In this document: piece by piece, positions 21,672 to 30,348 of the stretch
How the letters are laid out: the number at the start of each line of letters is the position of its first letter
Numbering within the stretch: the stretch's first letter is position 1
Assembly: GCA_017428805.1 (NCBI GenBank)
Contig: JAFRQC010000039.1
Span: forward strand, 1 to 49,355
Origin: Prevotella sp.
GTDB lineage: Bacteria > Bacteroidota > Bacteroidia > Bacteroidales > Bacteroidaceae
DNA length: 49,355 bases
Direction: 5' to 3'
Position numbers and translations under genes: made by a program
Notes under the pieces: generated by a model
Database searches by the model: none
The model's input: only the letters and a program-made list of their open reading frames with translations
What the model was told of the DNA's origin: nothing

Positions 21672-21725
21672 AAATTATAATATGTAAATATAATATTTAA
21701 ATATTATATTTACATATTATAATTT
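21672..21725. repeat. 54 bp perfect AT-only palindrome apart from two G/C pairs
   Basis: Arms 21672-21698 and 21699-21725 are exact reverse complements with no spacer. The sequence is nearly all A and T. Its right end overlaps the 9 bp target duplication of the adjacent IS element. It could form a cruciform or act as a bidirectional hairpin after trmD. Confidence 0.85.
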
Positions 21726-21826
21726 AGAAACACTACTGTCCCGTTAAAGTGGACTAATCGGTCTTTGAAATAATTGAGATACAGTCTTTTATAAACGATT
21801 TCGTTGAGTCAACGGATTTGATTTTG

Positions 21827-21834
21827 TATCTTTG
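21827..21834 (+). promoter_or_regulatory. -7 promoter box (TATCTTTG) of the IS transposase
   Basis: TATCTTTG lies 21 bp before the ATG at 21856 and has a TTG about 20 bp upstream (21804-21806) as a possible -33 box. Confidence 0.5.
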
Positions 21835-21855
21835 CGGTCAAACTACAGATTGCAT

Positions 21856-23015
21856 ATGAATCAAGACAAATACGTTTTCGCTCAATTAGTGGCATTTCTC
21901 GACAGGAATCACTTCAATTATCTGGCTCGCAAATATGATATCGTTACGTCAAGCATTTCATTTGTTGGAATCAACTCCTTGCTCTGATGTTCGGACAACT
22001 CAGTAATCGTGAGAGCCTGCGTGACTTAATTGTGACCTTGGAGGCTCATCAGTCAAAACGCTATCATCTCGGCTTAGGCCGGGAGCCTGTCGCTAAGACG
22101 ACATTTGCCACAGCCAATCAGAATCGCGACTATCGTATCTTCGAAGAGTTTGCATTCTACATGATGGGCCTGGCTCGCAGTAAACGTGCTATGGACATCT
22201 TCAAACTCAAAGGCAAGGCGTATGCATTCGACTCAACGACGATTCCGCTCTGTCTGTCAGTCTTCTGGTGGGCAAAGTTCCGCAGGAAGAAAGGTGGAGT
22301 CAAGGCACATGTCCTGTATGATCTGGAATCACAGGTTCCTGCCTATTTCCACATCACCACAGCGTCTGTCCACGATTCGAAGGCCATGAAGGGAATCCCT
22401 TATGAATCAAGCTCTTACTACGTGTTTGACCGTGGCTACAATGCCTTCAGAGAACTCTATCACATCCATCAGCATGAGTCATTCTTCATAGTCCGGGCAA
22501 AGAAGAACTTGCAGTACAAGTGTATCAAATGGCGGAGAAGGATGCCACGAAACGTGTTAACAGATTCCGAGATTATGCTGACGGATTACATCACTTCAAA
22601 AAAGTACAAGGAGAAGCTCAGACTGGTCAAGTTCTATGATGAGGAGCAAGGACGTGAGTTCTCTTTCCTCACCAACGCCTTCCATCTGTCCTCGCTTGCG
22701 GTTGCCGATCTCTACAAGAACAGGTGGCAGATTGAGTTCTTCTTCAAGTGGCTGAAGCAGCATCTGAAAATTAAGAAATTCTGGGGCAGAACAGAGAATG
22801 CCGTCAGGATCCAGATCAGTGCAGCTATCATTGCCTATTGCCTGGTTGCCATCGTGCAACATGATATGAGACTGGAGCGCTCGACCTATGAGGTCTTACA
22901 AATCCTCAGCATCTCATTGACAGACAAGACTCCTTTGAAGGAGTTGTTTGAAAAGACTAAATTCAACGATGTTAAAGAACAATCTAGTCCCCTCATTCCG
23001 GGACTATTTGATTAA
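21856..23015 (+). pseudogene. IS4-family transposase, frameshifted near the N-terminus
   Basis: The ATG at 21856 opens MNQDKYVFAQLVAFLDRNHF but this frame stops at 21985-21987. The remainder is in another frame and continues as CWNQLLALMFGQLSNRE to the stop at 23015. Joining RKYD to RYVKHF requires about four missing bases near 21940. The DDE residues are intact in the second frame: Asp82 (AFDSTT), Asp148 (FDRGYN) and Glu250 (WQIEFFFKWLK), numbered from the internal ATG at 21987. The first frame's TGA overlaps that ATG (TGATG), so a 342-residue product could be made by re-initiation, but it would lack the N-terminal region. Probably inactive. Confidence 0.75.
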
Positions 23016-23184
23016 TATTTAACTTGTACCAATTTTAACGGGACACTAATGATTTAGAAAAAAAGATTAAAAATTCAAAAAGTATGGGACTGAAATGTTA
23101 AACATGAAATATAGAATATAGATTTTACAGGGGAGAGGCAAAAGACAATGGTTATACGTAGTTCTCATAAAGACACATGCCGGT

Positions 23185-23219
23185 AAAGTCGGAGTTTCCT
23201 CCGAGGAATCTCCGACTTT
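23185..23219. other. Long hairpin in the intergenic region
   Basis: AAAGTCGGAG (23185-23194) pairs with CTCCGACTTT (23210-23219), and inside it TTCCT pairs with AGGAA, giving an almost continuous stem. The flanking bases do not include a T run. A loosely related stretch (GGTTTCCTTCGAGG) occurs near 260. Possibly a dispersed intergenic repeat or the end of a transcript. Confidence 0.5.
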
Positions 23220-23325
23220 CATCCCTGCCCTCTCGGAGTTTCATGGGAACTTCGTTCAGACGGCAGATAATTAAACCATCAATTATTTAGGGAACAACAT
23301 ACCTGTTGACACAAAACTATAAAAT

Positions 23326-23424
23326 GCAGTCATTTCTGACTTGAAGGTGATAGTAGCTGCGCTCACGGCATTCTTGACGGCGATTGGGACAACCAGTTGC
23401 TTGGGCTATGGACTTATATATTAA
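23326..23424 (+). pseudogene. Smalltalk-like small peptide, probably without an intact start
   Basis: A 32-codon open stretch encodes LKVIVAALTAFLTAIGTTSC followed by LGYGLIY and TAA. The hydrophobic run ending in TTSC resembles the small Bacteroidota smalltalk proteins (typically ...ILTAIATTLGVTSC...), from memory of that family. The frame has no ATG; TTG at 23341 or GTG at 23347 would be the only starts. An ATG at 23324 is out of frame by one base. A strong terminator follows 20 bp after the stop, which suggests it was once, or still is, transcribed. Confidence 0.4.
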
Positions 23425-23443
23425 TTAAGGTGTAGAGACGATC

Positions 23444-23477
23444 AAAAGAGGGTGAGTCGTGAGGTTCATCCTCTTTT
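23444..23477 (+). terminator. Terminator after the smalltalk-like ORF
   Basis: AAAAGAGGGTGA (23444-23455) pairs with TCATCCTCTTTT (23466-23477) with one G-U pair, ending in a T run. Confidence 0.65.
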
Positions 23478-23564
23478 ATCGATAGAGTTTGCCTGTATTA
23501 TGTTAAAAAAAATAAAATATTGAAGGTTCTAACGGAATGTTTATTTAGTTTCGTCGATAATTTG

Positions 23565-23572
23565 TATTTTTG
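23565..23572 (+). promoter_or_regulatory. -7 promoter box (TATTTTTG) for the LruC-type lipoprotein
   Basis: TATTTTTG lies 78 bp upstream of the ATG at 23651. The rest of 23061-23650 holds the hairpin, the smalltalk-like remnant and its terminator; nothing else is seen. Confidence 0.5.
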
Positions 23573-23650
23573 CACCGTAAAAAGACGCAACCATAGACAT
23601 TAATTTATTTATATCAACCATTAAAATTTTAATTTTCAGGATTTTCAACT

Positions 23651-25060
23651 ATGAGACTTAAGGGTTTATTGTTTGTTGGAAGTATGGCCGTATTAGGCGT
23701 AGCTTTCACATCATGTTCAAAAGGAGAAGAGCTCTACGACAGCGGCGCAATTGTAGCCCAGCAGAAGAGCGAGTACGCAACTAACTTCGAAAAAAAGTAC
23801 GGTCCTATCGATCCCAATCAGACTTGGGACTTAGCTACGATGCACCCCATTTCCAGTCTGCCTTCAACCAGTTATGCTGGTACACGTGGTGATGGCGATG
23901 CAACCGTTTTCCTCAAAAAGGAAGGAAATACTGGTTCGATGAGCGTCGAGAAAGACGTTATTGACTGGATGCACACTAATATGAAGGCTGGTGTAAACAA
24001 CACAAAGAAAGGCGTCCCTTTCTATCTTAGAACCCAAGAACAGACTTTCACCGTCGTTCCCTTCTATCAGGGTAAAGCCAGTTATTATTGGGAGTTGTGG
24101 ATGAACGTCGGAGGTATAGATTATAAAGTCTGGATAAAAAATGACAATTTGACATATAATACCTCTGATGGAAAATCTCATACTCTGACAAATGATGGTG
24201 TTCCTTCTAACGCCGTCGGGGTCACTGCTCCAACATACACTTTTAGGGCAACCCCCAATCAAAATTTGTATTTCTACCTGAAGGTATGGACCGCTGGTTC
24301 AAGATCATCGGATACTCCAAATACAACAACCACTTCAATGGATAAGAAGATGCTGGCTCTGGAAGGTGCTAAAAAGCCTGCTAATGTTCCAGAAGACAAT
24401 GAAGTAACCATCATTGGTTGTGAGGATGGTACTGATAATGATTATGAGGACTTGGTATTCCTGATCTATGGTAAGCCGACTCCTCCAATTATTCCGGTCG
24501 ATGAAATTGAGATTACCGAGACCAAGCGTTATATGATGGAAGACCTCGGTACAACCGATGACTTCGATTTCAACGACGTTGTTGTCGATGCACAGAATGT
24601 ATATACGCAGAAGATCCACCTGAAACCTACCGCTAACGGCGGATGGGAAGAGGAATCCAGAGATAAACCTGTTTATAAAGGCCAGCGTGCTATTGTCCGT
24701 GCTGCCGGTGGTACCCTGGACTTCACTGTAGAGATCGGCACCAATACAATCACCAGATGGAGCAAGTCGCAGGATTTCACCGTTACTGATATGCTGAACA
24801 CAGGCTGGGGCGGTAAATCTATTTATTATGACGGTGCCCAGAGTATATTGGCCAAGTTTGACATTGAGAAGAATGACTGGAATCCCGCAACAAATAACAT
24901 CAAAGTGACGGTTAAGGGTAAAGGCCAGAGCGGCGAAGTGAAGACCATCACCTTCCCAAAGCAGGGTGAGGCTCCTATGATGATTGCCGTTGATAAGGAC
25001 GTAAACTGGATGACTGAGCGCTCGAGTGTTCCTTCATCGTGGTGGTATAAGGTGGACTAA
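23651..25060 (+). CDS. LruC-domain / DUF4114-like lipoprotein
   Basis: 469 residues. The signal ends with FTSC (lipidated Cys at residue 22), so it is a lipoprotein. Two acidic motifs typical of DUF4114/LruC proteins are visible: CEDGTDNDYEDLVFLI and, after it, MMEDLGTTDDFDFNDVVVDA, where the D-x-D-x-[NE]-D pattern suggests calcium binding. Such proteins are common on the Bacteroidota surface; their exact role is not established. It is a single-gene unit with its own promoter and terminator. Codon use is more AT-rich than neighbouring genes in its first half. Confidence 0.8.
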   Translation: MRLKGLLFVGSMAVLGVAFTSCSKGEELYDSGAIVAQQKSEYATNFEKKYGPIDPNQTWDLATMHPISSLPSTSYAGTRGDGDATVFLKKEGNTGSMSVEKDVIDWMHTNMKAGVNNTKKGVPFYLRTQEQTFTVVPFYQGKASYYWELWMNVGGIDYKVWIKNDNLTYNTSDGKSHTLTNDGVPSNAVGVTAPTYTFRATPNQNLYFYLKVWTAGSRSSDTPNTTTTSMDKKMLALEGAKKPANVPEDNEVTIIGCEDGTDNDYEDLVFLIYGKPTPPIIPVDEIEITETKRYMMEDLGTTDDFDFNDVVVDAQNVYTQKIHLKPTANGGWEEESRDKPVYKGQRAIVRAAGGTLDFTVEIGTNTITRWSKSQDFTVTDMLNTGWGGKSIYYDGAQSILAKFDIEKNDWNPATNNIKVTVKGKGQSGEVKTITFPKQGEAPMMIAVDKDVNWMTERSSVPSSWWYKVD

Positions 25061-25091
25061 GTCATCGACAAGACTCCTTGACATACAAAAA

Positions 25092-25125
25092 GAGAGTGAA
25101 CCGCACGGTTCACTCTCCTTTTTTT
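25092..25125. terminator. Strong terminator between convergent genes
   Basis: GAGAGTGAACC (25092-25102) pairs with GGTTCACTCTC (25107-25117) across a 4 nt loop, with an A run before and a run of seven T after it. It can terminate both the lipoprotein gene and trpS. Confidence 0.85.
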
Positions 25126-25140
25126 ATTGATGTAATTACT

Positions 25141-26241
<1,101 letters not shown>

Positions 26242-26259
26242 TTATTTCAATTTTGGCTG

Positions 26260-26267
26260 CAAAGGTA
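26260..26267 (-). promoter_or_regulatory. -7 promoter box (TACCTTTG, minus strand) for trpS
   Basis: The minus strand reads TACCTTTG 31 bp before the trpS ATG. Confidence 0.6.
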
Positions 26268-26360
26268 GTGCTTTTTTTTCAGACAGAAGAACAAATAGGC
26301 AAGAATTAAAGATTTTATTTTAGTCCCGCAGAAATAAATGAAACAAAAGAAATTATTATG

Positions 26361-26457
26361 GTCACACAGAAATTCACGGAAATCACAGAAATTGTCGACC
26401 AAGGTCGACGGTATACGCAGAGGCACTTTCCGTGATTTCTGTGAATATCTGTGTGAC
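26361..26457. repeat. Long imperfect inverted repeat with inner SalI-like palindrome
   Basis: Arm 26361-26391 (starting GTCACACAGAAATTCACGG) pairs with 26427-26457 with about three mismatches. The arms are themselves made of CACAGA/CACGGA steps (…AATTCACGGAAATCACAGA). The loop region holds GTCGACC-AA-GGTCGAC (26394-26409), a second perfect hairpin. The right arm abuts the stop codon of the minus-strand patatin gene, so it may act as that gene's terminator. Its style resembles dispersed intergenic repeats of Bacteroidota. Confidence 0.75.
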
Positions 26458-27297
26458 TTAAATCTCGCGGCAGAAGCGGTCACCGAGGGCGAAGCCTTCT
26501 TCGTAGAGGGCTTCGAGTTTACGGGTATCGCGGCAGATGCGATCCACCTCCATCGGACGCTCTGGACGGATGCAGATCACCTCGCCCCAGTCTTCCATAC
26601 GCTCGATGAGATCCAGCTGTTCGTTGTAAGCCTTGACGTGATGGCTCAGGACGACACGCAGACGGGGATACTGCTTGTAGAACAGGCGCGGCGCCTTGAA
26701 GTCGGGCTCTGCAGAACGGAAACCACGATTGCGCGTCATAATGACCACGTTCGGCGAGTAACCCTTGTCGATGGCGCGAACCACGGGAATGGAATCGACG
26801 ATGCCGCCGTCGAGCATAGGTACGCCGTCAACATAAGTGATCTGCGAGAGATAAGGCAGCGAGCTCGATGCCCGTGCGATGGCGGTCATGCGGCGGAAGT
26901 CGTGCTTCTCGGAGAGGTATTCGGCACGGCCCGTCAGACAGTTGGTGGTCACCATCTCATAGACGGCGGGATTATGCTCATAGGTGTTGTAGTCGAAGGG
27001 CACGATCTCATTGGGGAAGCGCTCATAGAGGATGTTCGGGTCGAAGATGCTGCCTTGCGTCAGGAGGCTCTTCAGCGAGATGTAGCCATACTTCTGCAGC
27101 ATGTCGATGTTGGAATACCGGGCCCGACGGGGCTGACGGCTCATGTACGACAGTCCGTTGCAGGCACCTGCCGACACCGCGACGATGTAGGGGAAGTAAA
27201 GCTCGTGCTTCATGAAGGCATCGAGCACCCCTGAGGTGAACACGCCACGCATGCCCCCACCCTCAAGAACAAGTCCTGTTTTCGGTCCCAACTGCAT
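26458..27297 (-). CDS. Patatin-like phospholipase, second paralogue
   Basis: 279 residues from the ATG at 27297. Signatures: GGGMRG (13-18), nucleophile elbow AVSAG with Ser42 (first Gly of GxSxG replaced by Ala), and DGG with Asp163. Sequence order and motifs (LVLEGG-x-MRG-x-FTSG, SRQP, DGG-x-VDSIP) match the gene at 6547, so they are paralogues. No signal peptide. A longer start at 27348 would overlap the -7 box at 27318-27325 and is rejected. Likely hydrolyses lipid acyl esters; substrate unknown. Confidence 0.9.
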   Translation of the reverse strand: MQLGPKTGLVLEGGGMRGVFTSGVLDAFMKHELYFPYIVAVSAGACNGLSYMSRQPRRARYSNIDMLQKYGYISLKSLLTQGSIFDPNILYERFPNEIVPFDYNTYEHNPAVYEMVTTNCLTGRAEYLSEKHDFRRMTAIARASSSLPYLSQITYVDGVPMLDGGIVDSIPVVRAIDKGYSPNVVIMTRNRGFRSAEPDFKAPRLFYKQYPRLRVVLSHHVKAYNEQLDLIERMEDWGEVICIRPERPMEVDRICRDTRKLEALYEEGFALGDRFCREI

Positions 27298-27317
27298 AGT
27301 TTTTGTATATTTTTCGA

Positions 27318-27325
27318 CAAAAGTA
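27318..27325 (-). promoter_or_regulatory. -7 promoter box (TACTTTTG, minus strand) for the patatin gene
   Basis: The minus strand reads TACTTTTG 21 bp before the ATG at 27297. Confidence 0.5.
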
Positions 27326-27369
27326 CGAAATAAATGTGAATTGTGCATTGCTTTTCGTGATTAATTTAC

Positions 27370-27377
27370 TAACTTTG
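27370..27377 (+). promoter_or_regulatory. -7 promoter box (TAACTTTG) for the aminopeptidase P gene
   Basis: TAACTTTG lies 39 bp before the ATG at 27417, divergent from the patatin promoter. Confidence 0.6.
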
Positions 27378-27416
27378 CAAACAAATTGACGTATAACAAC
27401 TAAATTAAAAATAAGA

Positions 27417-28841
27417 ATGTTTAGAAAAGAGACTTATATCAGACGCCGTGCTGAGTTGAAGAAACTCGTGGGAGAAGGCGTCATCATTTTCATCGGCAAC
27501 AACGAGGCGCCCTACAACTATCCAGCCAATACGTATGCACCGATGCGGCAGGACTCGTCGTTCCTGTATTACTTTGGCCAGCACCGCGACGGACTGGTGG
27601 GTGTGATTGATATCGACAACGACGAGGAGTGGCTCTTCGGCGATGATATCGACGTGGAGGATATCGTGTGGATGGGCTTCACGCCGTCCGTGGCCGATCT
27701 CGCCGCAGAGGTGGGCATCACGAAGACCGCCCCGATGGCCAGGCTTGTTGAGGTTTGCCGCCGCGTGACGGCGACGAACGCTACGGTGCATTTCCTGCCG
27801 CCATACCGCTTCGACACGAAGATACAGATTATGGACCTGCTGGGGATTCATCCGAGCCAGCAGAAGGAGAAAGCCTCGCTGAAGCTGATCAAGGCGGTGG
27901 TGAAGATGCGCGCCACGAAGGAGCCGCAGGAGATTGAGGCCATCGAGAAGGCCTGCGATGTGGGCTTCGCTATGCACACGATGGCCCAAATGCTGATCAA
28001 ACCAGGGTTGACGGAAAGACTTGTGGCAGGTCAGGTGGACGGCATCGCCCGCAGTCTGTCACAGGGAAACGGTTTCCCCACCATCTTCTCGCAGCACGGT
28101 GAGATTATGCACGGTTCCCCGTCTGACGCCGTGTTGGAAGACGGAAGACTGGTAATCTGCGATGCCGGCTGTGAACTGGATGACTACTGTTCTGATCACA
28201 CCCGCACGATGCCTGTGAACGGAAAGTTCACGCAAAGACAGCTGGAAATCTATTCGATCGTGGAGGAGTGTCACGACTATGTGCTCGACGTGGCCAAGCC
28301 CGGCGTGAAATATATGGATGTGCACTTCGCCGTGTGCCGCAAGATGACGGATCGCCTGAAGGAGATCGGACTGATGAAGGGCGACACGGACGAGGCCGTG
28401 AAGGCTGGTGCCCACGCGATGTTCCTGCCTCACGGACTGGGACATATGATGGGTATGGACGTTCACGATATGGAGGGTCTGGGACAGATCTACGTGGGCT
28501 TCGACGAGGAGACGCGTCCGAACCTCGAACAGTTCGGCACCAACTGTCTGCGTATGGGCCGCAAGCTGGAGGAAGGCTTTGTGCTCACCGACGAGCCAGG
28601 CATCTATTTCATCCCAGCGCTCATCGACGACTGGAAGGCCAGCGGACACTGCAAGGAGTTCATCAACTTCGACAAGCTCGAGACGTATAAGGATTTCGGT
28701 GGCGTCCGCATCGAGGATGATATCCTCATCACGAAGGAGGGTTGCCGTTTCCTCGGCACGAAACGCATCGCCTATCATCCCCAGGAGCTCGAAACATTTA
28801 TGGAGAAAAATAAAGAAAGTAAAAGAAACGAATGTGCATAA
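27417..28841 (+). CDS. Aminopeptidase P family protein (M24 metallopeptidase)
   Basis: 474 residues. Removes N-terminal residues preceding proline (Xaa-Pro). The N-terminal creatinase-like domain is followed by the pita-bread catalytic domain with its metal ligands in order: Asp in DAGCELDDYCSDHTRT (two Asp), His in HGLGHMMGMDVHD, Glu in TDEPGIYF, and Glu in GGVRIEDDILIT. No signal peptide, so cytoplasmic. It is a single-gene unit with its own promoter. Confidence 0.93.
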   Translation: MFRKETYIRRRAELKKLVGEGVIIFIGNNEAPYNYPANTYAPMRQDSSFLYYFGQHRDGLVGVIDIDNDEEWLFGDDIDVEDIVWMGFTPSVADLAAEVGITKTAPMARLVEVCRRVTATNATVHFLPPYRFDTKIQIMDLLGIHPSQQKEKASLKLIKAVVKMRATKEPQEIEAIEKACDVGFAMHTMAQMLIKPGLTERLVAGQVDGIARSLSQGNGFPTIFSQHGEIMHGSPSDAVLEDGRLVICDAGCELDDYCSDHTRTMPVNGKFTQRQLEIYSIVEECHDYVLDVAKPGVKYMDVHFAVCRKMTDRLKEIGLMKGDTDEAVKAGAHAMFLPHGLGHMMGMDVHDMEGLGQIYVGFDEETRPNLEQFGTNCLRMGRKLEEGFVLTDEPGIYFIPALIDDWKASGHCKEFINFDKLETYKDFGGVRIEDDILITKEGCRFLGTKRIAYHPQELETFMEKNKESKRNECA

Positions 28842-28861
28842 TATGTATAATTTAACCCACT

Positions 28862-28916
28862 AATATGAATAATATTATTTAAATTCGTGAACAAAATTAT
28901 TCACATTATTCATATT
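28862..28916. repeat. AT-rich inverted repeat between two peptidase genes
   Basis: AATATGAATAAT (28862-28873) is the reverse complement of ATTATTCATATT (28905-28916), with GTGAA/TTCAC pairing inside. It may form a hairpin that ends the aminopeptidase P transcript; no GC-rich stem is present, so function is uncertain. Confidence 0.5.
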
Positions 28917-28954
28917 CGTTTCAAAAAAAGATATACACATTTAATTTATAATAT

Positions 28955-30160
28955 ATGAAAAAGATTCTAACTTTCGCACTTATGGCGATGATCGCCGTCA
29001 GTGCCTCGGCTGCCAAGAAGAAGGAAGCCGCCAAAGACGCCAACAAGCCCGTCTTTACCGTCATCAAGGAACTCCCCATCACCACCATCAAGGACCAGAA
29101 CCGTTCGGGTACGTGCTGGGACTACTCTACCCTCTCCTTCTTTGAGGCTGAGATCCTGAAAGCTACAGGCAAGCGCTACACCCTCTGCGAAGCCTTCGTA
29201 GCCAACAAGACCTATATGGAGCGCGCCATCCAGGTGGTACGCTACCACGGCGACTGCCAGTTCGCACAGGGCGGCAGTGCCGAGGATGTGCTCTCCACAC
29301 TGAAGAACCACGGTATCTGTCCGCTGGAGGCAATGCCCTTCCCCGGCTCGCTCTATGGTGACTCACTGAACAACTTCAACGAGTTCTTCTCGCTTCTGGA
29401 GCCCTACGTGGCAGCCGTTGCCAAGAACAGCGCCAAGAAGATTAGCAACCAGTGGAAGGTCGGACTGCAGGGCATCCTCGACGCCTACCTCGGCAAGTGC
29501 CCTGAGAAGTTCACCTACGAGGGCAAGGAGTACACACCGAAGTCGTTTGTGAAGAGCCTCGGCATCAACCTCGACGACTATGTGAGCATCACCAGCTACA
29601 CCCACCATCCCTTCTATTCTGCCTTCCCCGTGGAGGTGCAGGACAACTGGCGCTTCCCGCTGAGCTACAACGTGCCGATGGATGAGATGATGCAGATCAT
29701 CGACAACGCCATTGAGAACGGCTATACCGTAGCCTGGGGCGGCGATGTGTCAGAAGAGGGCTTCACCCGCAAGGGACTGGCATACGCCGTTGACAGCAAG
29801 GCCGCACAGAGTCTCGCCGGCAGCGATATGGCACGCTGGCTGAAACTGGCTGCCGAGAAGAAGCGCAACATCATCGACTCGCTGGGATGTACCGTGCCTG
29901 AGGTCGTACCGACACAGGAGATGCGTCAGGAGCGTTTCGACAACTGGGAGCTGACTGACGACCACGGTATGCACATCTTCGGTGTGGCCAAGGACCAGAA
30001 CGGCAAAGAGTATTATATGGTGCAGAACTCCTGGGGTGAGACTGGCGACTACAAGGGCATCTGGTATATGACCAAGGCTTTCATCGCCGCCAACACGATG
30101 GATTTCCTCATCAACAAGAACGCCATCCCTGCCGAGATCCGTAAGAAGCTCGGACTCTGA
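28955..30160 (+). CDS. Exported C1-family cysteine peptidase (bleomycin hydrolase-like)
   Basis: 401 residues with a signal peptide (MKKILTFALMAMIAVSASA). The papain-fold catalytic residues are visible: oxyanion Gln48, Cys54 in SGTCW, His337 in DDHGMH and Asn358 in VQNSWGE. This order and the long insert between Cys and His match the C1B bleomycin hydrolase/aminopeptidase C subfamily, although these are usually cytosolic; here the signal peptide predicts export to the periplasm. Followed by a strong terminator. Confidence 0.92.
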   Translation: MKKILTFALMAMIAVSASAAKKKEAAKDANKPVFTVIKELPITTIKDQNRSGTCWDYSTLSFFEAEILKATGKRYTLCEAFVANKTYMERAIQVVRYHGDCQFAQGGSAEDVLSTLKNHGICPLEAMPFPGSLYGDSLNNFNEFFSLLEPYVAAVAKNSAKKISNQWKVGLQGILDAYLGKCPEKFTYEGKEYTPKSFVKSLGINLDDYVSITSYTHHPFYSAFPVEVQDNWRFPLSYNVPMDEMMQIIDNAIENGYTVAWGGDVSEEGFTRKGLAYAVDSKAAQSLAGSDMARWLKLAAEKKRNIIDSLGCTVPEVVPTQEMRQERFDNWELTDDHGMHIFGVAKDQNGKEYYMVQNSWGETGDYKGIWYMTKAFIAANTMDFLINKNAIPAEIRKKLGL

Positions 30161-30192
30161 GAAACTGTCAGAGATTGAGCCCCAAATTTGTT

Positions 30193-30239
30193 AAAAAGGG
30201 CATAATCTGTTAAATTTTACGCAGATTATGCCTTTTTTT
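30193..30239 (+). terminator. Terminator after the C1 peptidase
   Basis: GGCATAATCTG (30199-30209) pairs with CAGATTATGCC (30222-30232), with A run before and seven T after. Confidence 0.85.
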
Positions 30240-30252
30240 CATTTTTTATGCT

Positions 30253-30260
30253 TACCTTTG
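30253..30260 (+). promoter_or_regulatory. -7 promoter box (TACCTTTG) for recJ-recQ
   Basis: TACCTTTG lies 88 bp before the recJ ATG; the leader between has no clear structure. Confidence 0.55.
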
Positions 30261-30348
30261 GGCGCTAAATTGCCGTAATAGGCTCTTTTCGAGTCTGGCG
30301 CGACAGTCTGGCCTACCGAAAGCGAAAGAATAAAAAATAAATATATTA

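Larger units (their letters stand above)
21731..23051 (+). mobile_element. IS4-family insertion sequence, ~1.32 kb, with 9 bp target duplication
   Basis: Imperfect terminal inverted repeats: the left end reads CACTACTGTCCCGTTAAA and the right end, reversed, CATTAGTGTCCCGTTAAA. Both ends are flanked by the direct repeat ATTTAGAAA (21722-21730 and 23052-23060), consistent with the target duplication made by IS4-type elements. It encodes one DDE transposase with the IS4 Y-2-R-3-E-6-K signature. The intact duplication suggests a fairly recent insertion, although the transposase is frameshifted. Confidence 0.9.
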
